Assembly (NCBI GenBank): GCA_041675805.1
Contig: JBAYTD010000058.1
Coordinates: 1-17,322, forward strand
DNA from: JANNWF01 sp041675805
GTDB taxonomy: Bacteria; Pseudomonadota; Gammaproteobacteria; Xanthomonadales; Xanthomonadaceae
DNA length: 17,322 nt
Reading direction: 5' to 3'
Position numbers and translations under genes: made by a program. Below, one piece after another: positions 7,456 through 14,344 of this stretch. Within the stretch, counting starts at the first letter, position 1. Each line of letters begins with the position of its first letter. The notes below the pieces were generated by a model. It was not told the DNA's origin. It did not search any database and saw only the letters and a program-made list of their open reading frames with translations.

Positions 7456-8717
7456 GCAGGGCATCGGTTTCCGCAGCGCCGTCCCTGCGTCGGCAAAGCC
7501 TGCGCGTCGATGTCGCCGGCGTGGCTGTCGGCGGCGCTGCGCCGGTGGTGGTGCAGTCGATGACCAATACCGACACGGCCGATGTCGCCGCCACCGCGCG
7601 CCAGGTTGCCGAACTGGCCCGCGCCGGCTCGGAACTGGTCCGCATCACCGTCAACACCGCGCAGGCCGCCGCCGCCGTGCCGCGCATCCGCGAGCGGCTC
7701 GACGCGATGGGCGTGTCGGCACCGCTGATCGGCGATTTCCACTACAACGGCCATCAGTTGCTCAGCGACGAACCGGCCTGCGCGCAGGCGCTGGGCAAGT
7801 TCCGCATCAACCCCGGCAATGTCGGTTTCGGGCGCAAGAAGGATGCCCAGTTCGCCACCCTGATCGAGCTGGCGATGCGCTACCACAAGCCGATCCGCAT
7901 CGGCGTCAACTGGGGCTCGCTGGACCAGGGCCTGGCGCAGGCATTGATGGACGAGAATGCGCGTCTGCCGCAGCCGGCGGAGGCCGCCGCAGTGATGCGC
8001 GAGGCGCTGGTGCGCTCGGCGCTGGATTCGGCGCAGCGGGCGGTCGAACTGGGTCTGGGACGCGACCGCATCATCCTCTCGGCCAAGGTCAGCGGCGTGC
8101 AGGAACTGATCGCCGTCTACCGCGATCTGGCCGGGCGCAGCGATTTCCCGCTGCACCTGGGTCTGACCGAGGCCGGCATGGGCAGCAAGGGCATCGTCGC
8201 CTCCAGTGCCGCCTTGGCGGTGCTGTTGCAGGAGGGCATCGGCGACACCATCCGCATCTCGCTGACGCCGGAGCCGGGCGGCTCGCGCACGCAGGAAGTG
8301 ATCGTCGCCCAGGAACTGCTGCAAACGATGGGCCTGCGCGCCTTCGCCCCGCTGGTCACCGCCTGTCCGGGCTGTGGTCGCACCACCAGCACGTTTTTCC
8401 AGGAACTGGCCAAGGCGGTGCAGGACCACGTCCGTGCGCGCATGCCGGTCTGGCGCATCAGCCATCCGGGCGCGGAGAGCCTGAGCCTGGCGGTGATGGG
8501 CTGCATCGTCAACGGTCCCGGCGAGAGCAAGTTCGCCGACATCGGCATCTCCCTGCCGGGCACCGGTGAAGCGCCGGCCGCGCCGGTGTTCATCGACGGC
8601 GTCAAGCAGGTGACCCTGCGCGGCGAGCGCATCGCCGAGGAATTCGTGCAGTTGATCGACGCCTACGTCGAGCGCCGCTTCGGCCCGCGCGCGCAGACGG
8701 CCGACGCCACGTCGTAA
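7452..8717 (+). CDS. ispG: 4-hydroxy-3-methylbut-2-en-1-yl diphosphate synthase (flavodoxin/ferredoxin)
   Basis: IspG (GcpE) carries out the penultimate step of the MEP isoprenoid pathway, reducing and opening cyclic MEcPP to HMBPP with a 4Fe-4S cluster. The cluster ligands are visible: C305 and C308 in ACPGCGRTTS, C351 and E358 in GCIVNGPGES. The N-terminal TIM-barrel contains VVVQSMTNTDTADV and the substrate region GDFHYNGH and RINPGN. At 421 residues it is longer than the E. coli enzyme (372), the long form known from Xanthomonas relatives. The ATG overlaps the stop of the preceding PilZ-like gene by four bases, so the two are translated from one message. No clear terminator follows. Confidence 0.96.
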   Translation: MSRASVSAAPSLRRQSLRVDVAGVAVGGAAPVVVQSMTNTDTADVAATARQVAELARAGSELVRITVNTAQAAAAVPRIRERLDAMGVSAPLIGDFHYNGHQLLSDEPACAQALGKFRINPGNVGFGRKKDAQFATLIELAMRYHKPIRIGVNWGSLDQGLAQALMDENARLPQPAEAAAVMREALVRSALDSAQRAVELGLGRDRIILSAKVSGVQELIAVYRDLAGRSDFPLHLGLTEAGMGSKGIVASSAALAVLLQEGIGDTIRISLTPEPGGSRTQEVIVAQELLQTMGLRAFAPLVTACPGCGRTTSTFFQELAKAVQDHVRARMPVWRISHPGAESLSLAVMGCIVNGPGESKFADIGISLPGTGEAPAAPVFIDGVKQVTLRGERIAEEFVQLIDAYVERRFGPRAQTADATS

Positions 8718-8830
8718 GCCGGGCGGGGCAGGGCGCTCGGGTCGCCGGTCGGCCCGATGACGCCGTTTCCAGCACTTCGACACGACCGCCCCGGTGCCGG
8801 GCGGGTAGCTTCGCAAGCGTAAAATTCCCA

Positions 8831-8859
8831 TTGTTAATGCGAATCGTTTTTATTACGAT
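8831..8859 (+). promoter_or_regulatory. promoter of the TonB-dependent receptor
   Basis: TTGTTA (8831-8836) and TACGAT (8854-8859) are separated by exactly 17 bases, each matching four of six consensus positions. The local AT-richness stands out sharply in this GC-rich sequence. Transcription would start near 8866 and leave a leader of about 150 bases before the receptor start at 9015. Confidence 0.6.
8836..8854 (+). promoter_or_regulatory. Fur box
   Basis: The 19 bases AATGCGAATCGTTTTTATT match the AATGATAATCATTATCATT form of the Fur consensus at 14 of 19 positions by direct comparison. The site fills the spacer between the -35 and -10 elements, where iron-loaded Fur would block RNA polymerase. 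This fits iron-repressed control of the receptor downstream. Confidence 0.65.
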
Positions 8860-9014
8860 AAGCGGCTAGACCTGGGTCCGATACCGCCCGTGCGTCTGCC
8901 GGGCAGGCCCGGTTGAACGCGGCAGGAAAGGACGCACGCCCGGCACGCCGCGACAGACGGCGGCAGGTGGCGACAGGCCCGCACTCCTTGCTCCCTCCCC
9001 GAGGTAAGTCCCCG

Positions 9015-11375
9015 ATGTCGTCGCTTGTTTCCCTTCGCCGTCCCGCTCGCGGACGCCGCGTCCTCTGCCTGGCCGTGCTGGCCGGCCTCTTCCAGATCGC
9101 CCAGGCCCAGGGCACGCCAGGCGAAGCCGCCATCGGTGAGGTTTCGCTCGACCAGGTCGTGGTCACCGCCGCCGGTTTCGAGCAGAAGCTCACCGACGCG
9201 CCGGCCAGCATCAGCGTGGTCACCCGCGAGGAGCTGAAAAAGCGCCCCTACATGACCCTGATCGACGCCGTCCGCGACCTGGAGGGCATCGATGTCGGCG
9301 AAACCTCCGACAAGACCGGCCAGAAGACCATTTCGATCCGCGGCATGGGCCCGGACTACACCCTGATCCTGATCGACGGCCGCCGCCAGAACAATCACGG
9401 CGACATTTACCCGAACAACTTCGGCGGCAACCAGTTCAACCACATTCCGCCGCTGGACATGATCGAGCGCATCGAGGTGATTCGCGGCCCGGCCTCCACG
9501 CTGTACGGTGCCGACGCCCTCGGCGGCGTCATCAACATCATCACCCGCAAGGTTTCCACCCGCTGGACCGGCTCGGCCACGCTCGGCCACAGCTTCCAGG
9601 AAAACAGCGACTTCGGCTCCGACAGCACCTTTGACTTCGGCCTCAGCGGGCCGCTGCTGGCGGACCTGCTCGGTCTCACCGTGCGTGGCGCGCGCTACGA
9701 GCGCAACGCCTCGACGCCGGAGTACGAACTGATCAGCGCCCCCGACGGCACCGGGTTCGAGCGCTCGCTGGGCTTTGGCGGCGGCGGCAAGACGGTCGAC
9801 AACAGCAACACCGAGCTCGGCCTCAGCCTGAGCTGGACGCCGACCGATTCGCAGAGCCTGATCCTCGACTACGACGCTTCCGAGCAGGTCTACGACAACA
9901 CCCCGTTCATCAACAACCTCGGCACCGAAACCTATCCGCTCGGCACTGTCGATGGCATCGAGGGGCTGTGGCGCTCGGCACCGCGCGCCGGCTATTCCGC
10001 CGACCAGGAATTCACCCGCGACCAGTGGGCCGTCACCCATCACGGCGATTGGCAGTTCGGCCGCAGCTTCGTCTCGCTCTCGCACGTGGAAACCGACAAC
10101 AATGGCCGCACCCTGCCGCTGACCGTGGCCGAGCGCCTGCTGCACCAGCAGATTTTCCGTGGCACCGGCCCCTACGCCGGCCTGAGTGTCGGCCAGCGCC
10201 AGCAGATCATGGTCGATACCTTCCTGCCGCGCCCCAAGCGCAACCTGCAATCCGCGCAGTACACCTTCGATGCCAAGCTCGACATGCCGGTGGGCGAGAA
10301 CCACCACGTCGTGCTCGGCAGCCAGATCATCGACGGCGAACTGGACGATGGCGTGTTCGGCATGGAGCAGGGCGACGACGGTGCCGGCGTGGTGCAGGAC
10401 CACGAGATGTGGTCGGTGTTCGCTGAGGACAACTGGACCCTGGCCGATGCGCTGACCGTCACCGCCGGCCTGCGCTACGACGACCACAACGTGTTCGGCG
10501 AGCACCTGAGCCCGCGCCTGTACGCGGTCTACAACCTGAGCCCGACCTGGGTGCTCAAGGGCGGCGTCAGCACCGGCTACAAGACACCGAAGACCACCGA
10601 CCTGTACGACGGCGTCACCGGCTTCGGCGGTCAGGGCACCTCGCCCTTCGTCGGCAACCCGGATCTGGAACCGGAAACCAGCGTCAACAGCGAGATCGCC
10701 CTGTACTGGAACTCCGCCAGCGCCGGGCACAACTTCAACATCACCCTGTTCAACAACGATTTCAAGGACAAGATCGCGCGTGGTGAAACCAGCCTGAGCT
10801 GCGCCCAGACCGGCGGCGTGCGGCCCTGCGCCAACCTCGGCGATTACGAACTGCTCGGCTACGCCACCTATGCGCAGAACATCAACATCGACGAGGCCCG
10901 CGTGCGCGGCGCGGAACTGGCCGGCCGCTACGAGTTCTTCGAGGGCCTGTCGCTGCGCGCCAACTACACCTGGACCGACAGCGAACAGCTCAGCGGTGCC
11001 GAGCAGGGCCTGCCACTGACCAATACCGCCAAGGACATGGTCAACGCCACCCTCGACTGGCAGCTCAGCGAGCAGTTCAACGTGCAATTGCTGGGCGAGT
11101 CGCGCTCGCAGCGCTATCGCGGCGTCGATGCCAACGGCAACCTGTTGTATTACCAGGACTACACCGTGTTCCACCTGGGCGCGCAGTACCGCTTCAACGA
11201 CCACGTCGCCCTCGGCGCGCGGATCAACAATCTGCTCGACGAGGACTTCACCAGCTTCCAGACCGTCTTCAGCCAGGACCCGAACAGCGGCGAATACACC
11301 GCCAGCTTCGTCGACGACTACAACAACAAGGACAAGTCGCGCAATCTGTGGTTGAGCCTGAACGTGGCGTTCTGA
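9015..11375 (+). CDS. TonB-dependent outer-membrane receptor, CirA-like, probably for iron-siderophore uptake
   Basis: The protein has 786 residues. ATG 9015 is chosen because a GAGGT stands nine bases upstream and a clean signal peptide follows (RRPARGRRV basic start, hydrophobic LCLAVLAGLFQI, cleavage after AQA near residue 31). A TonB-box-like DQVVVTA (46-52) leads into the plug: DAPASISVV, SIRGMGPDYTLILIDGRR, and IRGPASTLYGADALGGVINII (156-176). The 22-strand barrel ends in aromatic F786, the usual outer-membrane assembly signal. The plug resembles CirA/FepA-type receptors (catecholate siderophores, colicin I), though the ligand cannot be told. A CxnC pair (C596, C605) probably forms a disulfide in a surface loop. 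A Fur box precedes it; no siderophore synthesis or ABC genes are in the window. Confidence 0.92.
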   Translation: MSSLVSLRRPARGRRVLCLAVLAGLFQIAQAQGTPGEAAIGEVSLDQVVVTAAGFEQKLTDAPASISVVTREELKKRPYMTLIDAVRDLEGIDVGETSDKTGQKTISIRGMGPDYTLILIDGRRQNNHGDIYPNNFGGNQFNHIPPLDMIERIEVIRGPASTLYGADALGGVINIITRKVSTRWTGSATLGHSFQENSDFGSDSTFDFGLSGPLLADLLGLTVRGARYERNASTPEYELISAPDGTGFERSLGFGGGGKTVDNSNTELGLSLSWTPTDSQSLILDYDASEQVYDNTPFINNLGTETYPLGTVDGIEGLWRSAPRAGYSADQEFTRDQWAVTHHGDWQFGRSFVSLSHVETDNNGRTLPLTVAERLLHQQIFRGTGPYAGLSVGQRQQIMVDTFLPRPKRNLQSAQYTFDAKLDMPVGENHHVVLGSQIIDGELDDGVFGMEQGDDGAGVVQDHEMWSVFAEDNWTLADALTVTAGLRYDDHNVFGEHLSPRLYAVYNLSPTWVLKGGVSTGYKTPKTTDLYDGVTGFGGQGTSPFVGNPDLEPETSVNSEIALYWNSASAGHNFNITLFNNDFKDKIARGETSLSCAQTGGVRPCANLGDYELLGYATYAQNINIDEARVRGAELAGRYEFFEGLSLRANYTWTDSEQLSGAEQGLPLTNTAKDMVNATLDWQLSEQFNVQLLGESRSQRYRGVDANGNLLYYQDYTVFHLGAQYRFNDHVALGARINNLLDEDFTSFQTVFSQDPNSGEYTASFVDDYNNKDKSRNLWLSLNVAF

Positions 11376-11388
11376 GCGCCCGGCGGAT

Positions 11389-11420
11389 GGCCGGTCGACG
11401 GGCTTGCCCGCAGACCGGCC
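11389..11420 (+). terminator. hairpin after the receptor gene, possible terminator
   Basis: GGCCGGTC (11389-11396) pairs perfectly with GACCGGCC (11413-11420); inside it CGGG/CCCG closes a CTTG tetraloop (11399-11410). It begins 13 bases after the receptor stop. No T-tract follows, so termination may be incomplete or depend on Rho. Its 3' half overlaps the -35 region of the tRNA promoter. Confidence 0.5.
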
Positions 11421-11434
11421 GGAACGGCTATAAT
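11404..11434 (+). promoter_or_regulatory. promoter of tRNA-Pro
   Basis: A perfect -10 TATAAT stands at 11429-11434, with TTGCCC (11404-11409) as a plausible -35 at a slightly long 19-base spacing. The -10 ends 36 bases before the mature tRNA, leaving a short 5' leader for RNase P, and the bases after it are GC-rich as in many stable-RNA promoters. Confidence 0.6.
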
Positions 11435-11470
11435 TCGCGGCTCGCCGCCTGCATCAGGTCGGCGTGCAGT

Positions 11471-11547
11471 CGGGGCGTAGCGCAGCCTGGTAGCGCACTA
11501 GCATGGGGTGCTAGGGGTCGTGAGTTCGAATCTCACCGTCCCGACCA
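11471..11547 (+). tRNA. tRNA-Pro (anticodon GGG)
   Basis: The 77-base gene folds as a full cloverleaf: acceptor stem CGGGGCG/CGTCCCG with one G-U pair, D-arm with AGCGCAGCCTGGTAGCGC, anticodon stem CTAGC/GCTAG, loop ATGGGGT with anticodon GGG at 11505-11507, and T-loop TTCGAAT. It starts with the unpaired-looking C1 typical of proline tRNAs (C1-G72) and the CCA end is encoded. The GGG anticodon reads CCC and CCU. It closely resembles E. coli proL. A promoter and a terminator flank it, so it is a single-gene transcription unit. Confidence 0.97.
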
Positions 11548-11557
11548 ATACGGATCA

Positions 11558-11595
11558 AAACGAAACGGCCGCCTGCGAGGGCGGCCGTTTCGTTT
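11558..11595 (+). terminator. terminator after tRNA-Pro
   Basis: A perfect 16-bp stem (11558-11573 with 11580-11595) encloses a six-base TGCGAG loop. The 5' edge is A-rich and the 3' edge T-rich (GTTTCGTTT), which lets it act in both directions; it also lies 43 bases beyond the stop of the opposing 99-residue gene. Confidence 0.85.
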
Positions 11596-11638
11596 GGCGC
11601 GAGCACCGGGCTCAGGGCCTGCGCATCCGCGCCGAGGG

Positions 11639-11938
11639 TCAGTGGATGGCGGGCAAGGCCTGGATCATCCGCTCGCGCAGGGCCTCGTCGCTGCCGGCTG
11701 CGGGTGGATGGATGCTGGCGAGGTCGAGGCCGAGGGCCGCGGCATCGTCCTCGTCGAGGCCGTCCAGGGCGGCGAACTCGGCATCGAGCAGGGCGGCGCG
11801 GGCGCTGTCCTCGCTGTCGTAGACCAGGGTGCGGCCATCGCAGTCGAACACCTGGGCGATGCCGGAATCATGCAGGTCCAGCCGCGCCCAGATCAGGGTG
11901 CGACCGAGTGCGCGCAGCCACCATTGCGAAGCGATCAT
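11639..11938 (-). CDS. conserved hypothetical protein, small and acidic
   Basis: This encodes 99 residues with no signal peptide or membrane segment. The N-terminal half looks like a small beta sheet: WWLRALGRTLIWARLDL, then VFDCDGRTLVYDSEDSAR. The middle ALLDAEFAALDGLDEDDAAAL is very acidic and probably helical. Proteins with this WARLxL ... FDCDGxTLxYxSEDxAR ... LDGLDEEDA pattern occur in related proteobacteria as I recall; no function is known to me. It starts nine bases after the stop of the membrane protein upstream, so both are likely on one transcript. No strong ribosome binding site precedes ATG 11938. Confidence 0.7.
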   Translation of the reverse strand: MIASQWWLRALGRTLIWARLDLHDSGIAQVFDCDGRTLVYDSEDSARAALLDAEFAALDGLDEDDAAALGLDLASIHPPAAGSDEALRERMIQALPAIH

Positions 11939-11947
11939 CGGACGTTC

Positions 11948-12241
11948 TCAGAGGAGGAAGGGCAGCATGGCGAGACCGCTCAGCAGCAGCCCGACCAGGC
12001 AGCACCAGGACAGGATCTGCGCCGGCGTGGCGAGGCCGGTGATGGCGCTGTCGCGGGTGGCACGGAAGCCGCCGCCGAGGATCCAGCGCAGGAAGTCCGG
12101 CGCAAAGGCATGACCGCCGATACGCAGGCCGCGATCACGCATCTGCCGATAGGTCAGCGGCCCGAAGATGACGTAGCCGGTGAAACCGGTGATGGCCAGC
12201 CCGGTGCTGAGCAGCAGCAGGAACATCAGATGGGTGGACAT
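11948..12241 (-). CDS. small two-helix membrane protein, hypothetical
   Basis: The 97-residue protein has two hydrophobic segments, residues 4-27 and 76-96, separated by a basic, glycine-rich loop (YRQMRDRGLRIGGHAFAPDF, then LRWILGGGFR). It should sit in the inner membrane as a hairpin. ATG 12241 is preferred to farther starts because a strong AAGGAG stands five bases in front. I do not recognise a functional family. It lies 97 bases downstream of asnS on the same strand and just before the 99-residue acidic gene, and may be read through from asnS or use its own promoter. Confidence 0.7.
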   Translation of the reverse strand: MSTHLMFLLLLSTGLAITGFTGYVIFGPLTYRQMRDRGLRIGGHAFAPDFLRWILGGGFRATRDSAITGLATPAQILSWCCLVGLLLSGLAMLPFLL

Positions 12242-12246
12242 GGGGG

Positions 12247-12252
12247 CTCCTT
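12247..12252 (-). promoter_or_regulatory. ribosome binding site of the small membrane protein
   Basis: AAGGAG on the minus strand, five bases before ATG 12241, is the strongest Shine-Dalgarno sequence noticed in the window and decides that start over longer alternatives. A run of eight C lies just above it. Confidence 0.7.
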
Positions 12253-12263
12253 GGGGGGGGCGA

Positions 12264-12329
12264 GTTCCAGTTGCCGGACGAGCGCCGCTTCTGCTCCGGC
12301 CCTCCGACACTGGAACCGCCTACTGGAAC
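12264..12329. repeat. ACTGGAAC triplet: tandem pair plus inverted copy
   Basis: ACTGGAAC occurs at 12309-12316 and 12322-12329 as part of a 13-base tandem unit (12 of 13 identical), and in inverse orientation (GTTCCAGT) at 12264-12271. All three lie in the 97 bases between asnS and the membrane protein gene. The inverted copies could pair in RNA with a loop of 37-50 bases. Confidence 0.6.
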
Positions 12330-12338
12330 TGCCTGACC

Positions 12339-13739
12339 TCAATACTCCGCGTTGCCGGGAGCGCGCGGATAGGGGATGGCGTCGCGGATGTTGGACAGGC
12401 CGCAGACGTAGACGATCAGGCGCTCGAAGCCGAGGCCGAAGCCGGCGTGCGGCACGCTGCCGTAGCGGCGGAAATCGCGATACCACTGATAGTGCGCGGG
12501 ATCGAGGCCGAACTGCGCCATGCGCGCGTCGAGCACGTCGAGGCGTTCCTCGCGCTGACTGCCGCCGATGATCTCGCCGATGCCCGGTGCCAGCACGTCC
12601 ATCGCCGCCACCGTCTTGCCGTCGTCGTTCAGGCGCATGTAGAACGCCTTGATGTGCTCGGGGTAGTTGGTCACCACCACCGGCCGGCCGACGTGCTGCT
12701 CGGTCAGCCAGCGCTCGTGTTCGGTTTGCAGGTCCAGACCCCATTCGACCGGGAAGTCGAATTTCTGCCCGGACTTGCGCAGCAGCGCCACGGCATCGCT
12801 GTATTCGATGCGCTCGAACGGCGCGTCGACGAAATGCTCAAGGCGCGTGATGGCGTCCTTCTGCACGCGCTCGGCGATGAAGGCCATGTCGTCGCCGCGC
12901 TCGTCGAGTACCGCGCGGAACAGGTACTTGAGGAACTCCTCGGCCACCCGCGCGTCCTCGGCCAGGTCGGCGAAGGCGATCTCCGGCTCGATCATCCAGA
13001 ACTCGGCCAGGTGACGGGTGGTGTTCGAGTTTTCCGCGCGGAAGGTGGGGCCGAAGGTATAGACCTTGCTCATCGACAGCGCGAAGGCCTCGACGTTGAG
13101 CTGGCCCGACACCGACAGGAACACCTCCTTGCCGAAGAAATCGCGGGAAAAATCGACCTCGCCCTTGTCGCTGCGCGGCAGGTTGGCCAGGTCCAGCGTC
13201 GAGACGCGGAACATCTGCCCGGCACCTTCGGCGTCGGAAGTGGTGATGATCGGGGTGTTGATCCAGTAGTAGCCGTTCTCGTGGAAGTACCGATGCGCGG
13301 CCTGCGCCAGGCAGTGGCGGATGCGCGTCACCGCGCCGAACAGGTTGGTGCGCGGGCGCAGGTGGGCGACCTCGCGCAGGAACTCCAGCGAGTGTGCCTT
13401 GGGCTGGATCGGGTAGGTTTCCGGGTCTTCCACCCAGCCGCTGACTTCGATCGCGTCGGCCTGCAACTCGAAGCGCTGGCCCTGTCCTTGCGAGGCGACC
13501 AGGACGCCGCTGGCGATCACCGCGCAACCGGCGGTCAGATGCTTCACCTCGCTTTCGTAATTGGCCAGCGAAGCCGGGGCCACCACCTGGATCGGCGCAA
13601 AGCAGGAGCCGTCGCTCAGGTTGACGAAGCTCAGGCCGGCCTTGGAATCGCGCCGGGTCCGCACCCAGCCGCGAACGGTAACCCTGCCGCCGGCGAGGAT
13701 CTCGCCGGAAAGCGCCTGTTGGACGCTGACCACTGCCAT
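12339..13739 (-). CDS. asnS: asparaginyl-tRNA synthetase
   Basis: AsnS charges tRNA-Asn with asparagine. It has 466 residues, the same as the E. coli enzyme. An N-terminal OB-fold anticodon-binding domain covers about 15-105 (GRVTVRGWVRTRRDSK, FVNLSDGS). The class II catalytic domain has motif 1 around INTPIITTSDAEGAGQMF (160-177), motif 2 FRAENSNTTRHLAEFWMIEP (233-252) and motif 3 GFGLGFERLIVYVCG (433-447). The EGAGQMF and ENSNT features point to Asn rather than Asp. ATG 13739 is preferred because a GGAG lies eight bases upstream; the longer frame from 13817 adds non-family residues. A TATCAT possible -10 is at 13811-13806. The presence of asnS implies direct charging of tRNA-Asn. Confidence 0.97.
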   Translation of the reverse strand: MAVVSVQQALSGEILAGGRVTVRGWVRTRRDSKAGLSFVNLSDGSCFAPIQVVAPASLANYESEVKHLTAGCAVIASGVLVASQGQGQRFELQADAIEVSGWVEDPETYPIQPKAHSLEFLREVAHLRPRTNLFGAVTRIRHCLAQAAHRYFHENGYYWINTPIITTSDAEGAGQMFRVSTLDLANLPRSDKGEVDFSRDFFGKEVFLSVSGQLNVEAFALSMSKVYTFGPTFRAENSNTTRHLAEFWMIEPEIAFADLAEDARVAEEFLKYLFRAVLDERGDDMAFIAERVQKDAITRLEHFVDAPFERIEYSDAVALLRKSGQKFDFPVEWGLDLQTEHERWLTEQHVGRPVVVTNYPEHIKAFYMRLNDDGKTVAAMDVLAPGIGEIIGGSQREERLDVLDARMAQFGLDPAHYQWYRDFRRYGSVPHAGFGLGFERLIVYVCGLSNIRDAIPYPRAPGNAEY

Positions 13740-13805
13740 GAATGCCGCTCCGGATGAGGAATGCCGGGGCGGGACGGCCCGCCGCAGGCACGGGAAAGGG
13801 CAGGC

Positions 13806-13811
13806 ATGATA
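13806..13811 (-). promoter_or_regulatory. candidate -10 element for asnS
   Basis: TATCAT (five of six consensus bases) lies on the minus strand 66 bases above the asnS start. No convincing -35 stands at 16-18 bases. It sits in the 160-base divergent region shared with iscA. Confidence 0.3.
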
Positions 13812-13899
13812 GAACATGGCGACTGCCGCCGCGCGGCCCGGAGGGGAACTCCCGGCCTTCTCGCGGCGTCCATGGCTTCATCTGTCCGGATTCATCAAC

Positions 13900-14238
13900 A
13901 TGGCCATTCAACTGACTCCCGCCGCCTCGCAGCGCGTCCGCGACTTCCTCGCCCGCCGCGAGGCCGGCAGCGCCTTCCGGCTTGGCGTGAAGAAGACCGG
14001 CTGCTCGGGCTGGGGCTACGCGGTGGACGTGGCCGACAAGGTGCAACCCGACGACACCGTGTTCGATTTCGACGGCGTGCGCGTGGTGGTCGACGCCGAC
14101 AGCCTGCCGCTGGTCGATGGTACCGAGGTCGATTTCGTGCGGCGCGGGCTGAACAGCGAATTCGTGTTCCGCAACCCCAACGCGGCCGCCGAATGCGGCT
14201 GCGGCGAGAGCTTCACCACGGCCGTCGACAAGGCCTGA
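13900..14238 (+). CDS. iscA: A-type iron-sulfur cluster carrier, IscA-like
   Basis: The 112-residue protein binds iron or Fe-S clusters and passes them to apoproteins. Its three cysteines, C35 in KTGCSGWGY and C99/C101 in ECGCGESF, stand at exactly the positions of E. coli IscA. The central VVVDADSLPLVDGTEVDF is also typical. IscA is slightly favoured over ErpA and SufA by overall resemblance, for example LNSEFVFRNPNAAAECGCGESF-like end (residues 84-105). ATG 13900 gives the family N-terminus MAIQLTP; a longer frame from 13816 is not supported. The gene is not in an isc operon here but stands alone, divergent from asnS and 106 bases before map, so it may be a second copy. Confidence 0.9.
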   Translation: MAIQLTPAASQRVRDFLARREAGSAFRLGVKKTGCSGWGYAVDVADKVQPDDTVFDFDGVRVVVDADSLPLVDGTEVDFVRRGLNSEFVFRNPNAAAECGCGESFTTAVDKA

Positions 14239-14288
14239 ACCGGCGCGTCGATCCGTCCCCCGTCACGGCGCGGGCGAGCAACCGGTAC

Positions 14289-14306
14289 CGGTCGCCGCAG
14301 CGACCG
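14289..14306 (+). terminator. short hairpin after iscA
   Basis: CGGTCGC (14289-14295) pairs with GCGACCG (14300-14306) around a CGCA loop, next to a 12-base palindrome ACCGGTACCGGT (14281-14292). There is no T-tract, so a terminator role is uncertain. Confidence 0.25.
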
Positions 14307-14332
14307 CGAAACCGGGGCGCGGTGAAATCGGC

Positions 14333-14338
14333 GATAAT
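14333..14338 (+). promoter_or_regulatory. candidate -10 element for map
   Basis: GATAAT, in a local AT-rich patch, ends six bases before the map ATG at 14345, so transcription would start at or next to the A of the start codon and give a leaderless message. No good -35 is present 17 bases above. Confidence 0.35.
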
Positions 14339-14344
14339 TGAACG

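Noticed and set aside
5068..7464. A 798-codon open frame on the minus strand opposite orn and the PilZ-like gene
   Set aside because: It is antisense to two well-supported genes, rich in Q, H, R and A as expected of a mirror frame in GC-rich DNA, and shows no domain.
8718..8830. Terminator after ispG
   Set aside because: Only short GC-rich self-complementary bits such as CCCGG/CCGGG with a two-base loop are present, with no T-run.
8853..11204. A 783-codon minus-strand frame opposite the TonB-dependent receptor
   Set aside because: It mirrors a receptor with signal peptide, plug and barrel; its own translation has no recognisable motif.
11471..11547. tRNA-Pro as an attachment site for an integrated element
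   Set aside because: No repeat of the tRNA 3' end was seen in the window and no integrase is present; flanking genes are ordinary chromosomal ones.
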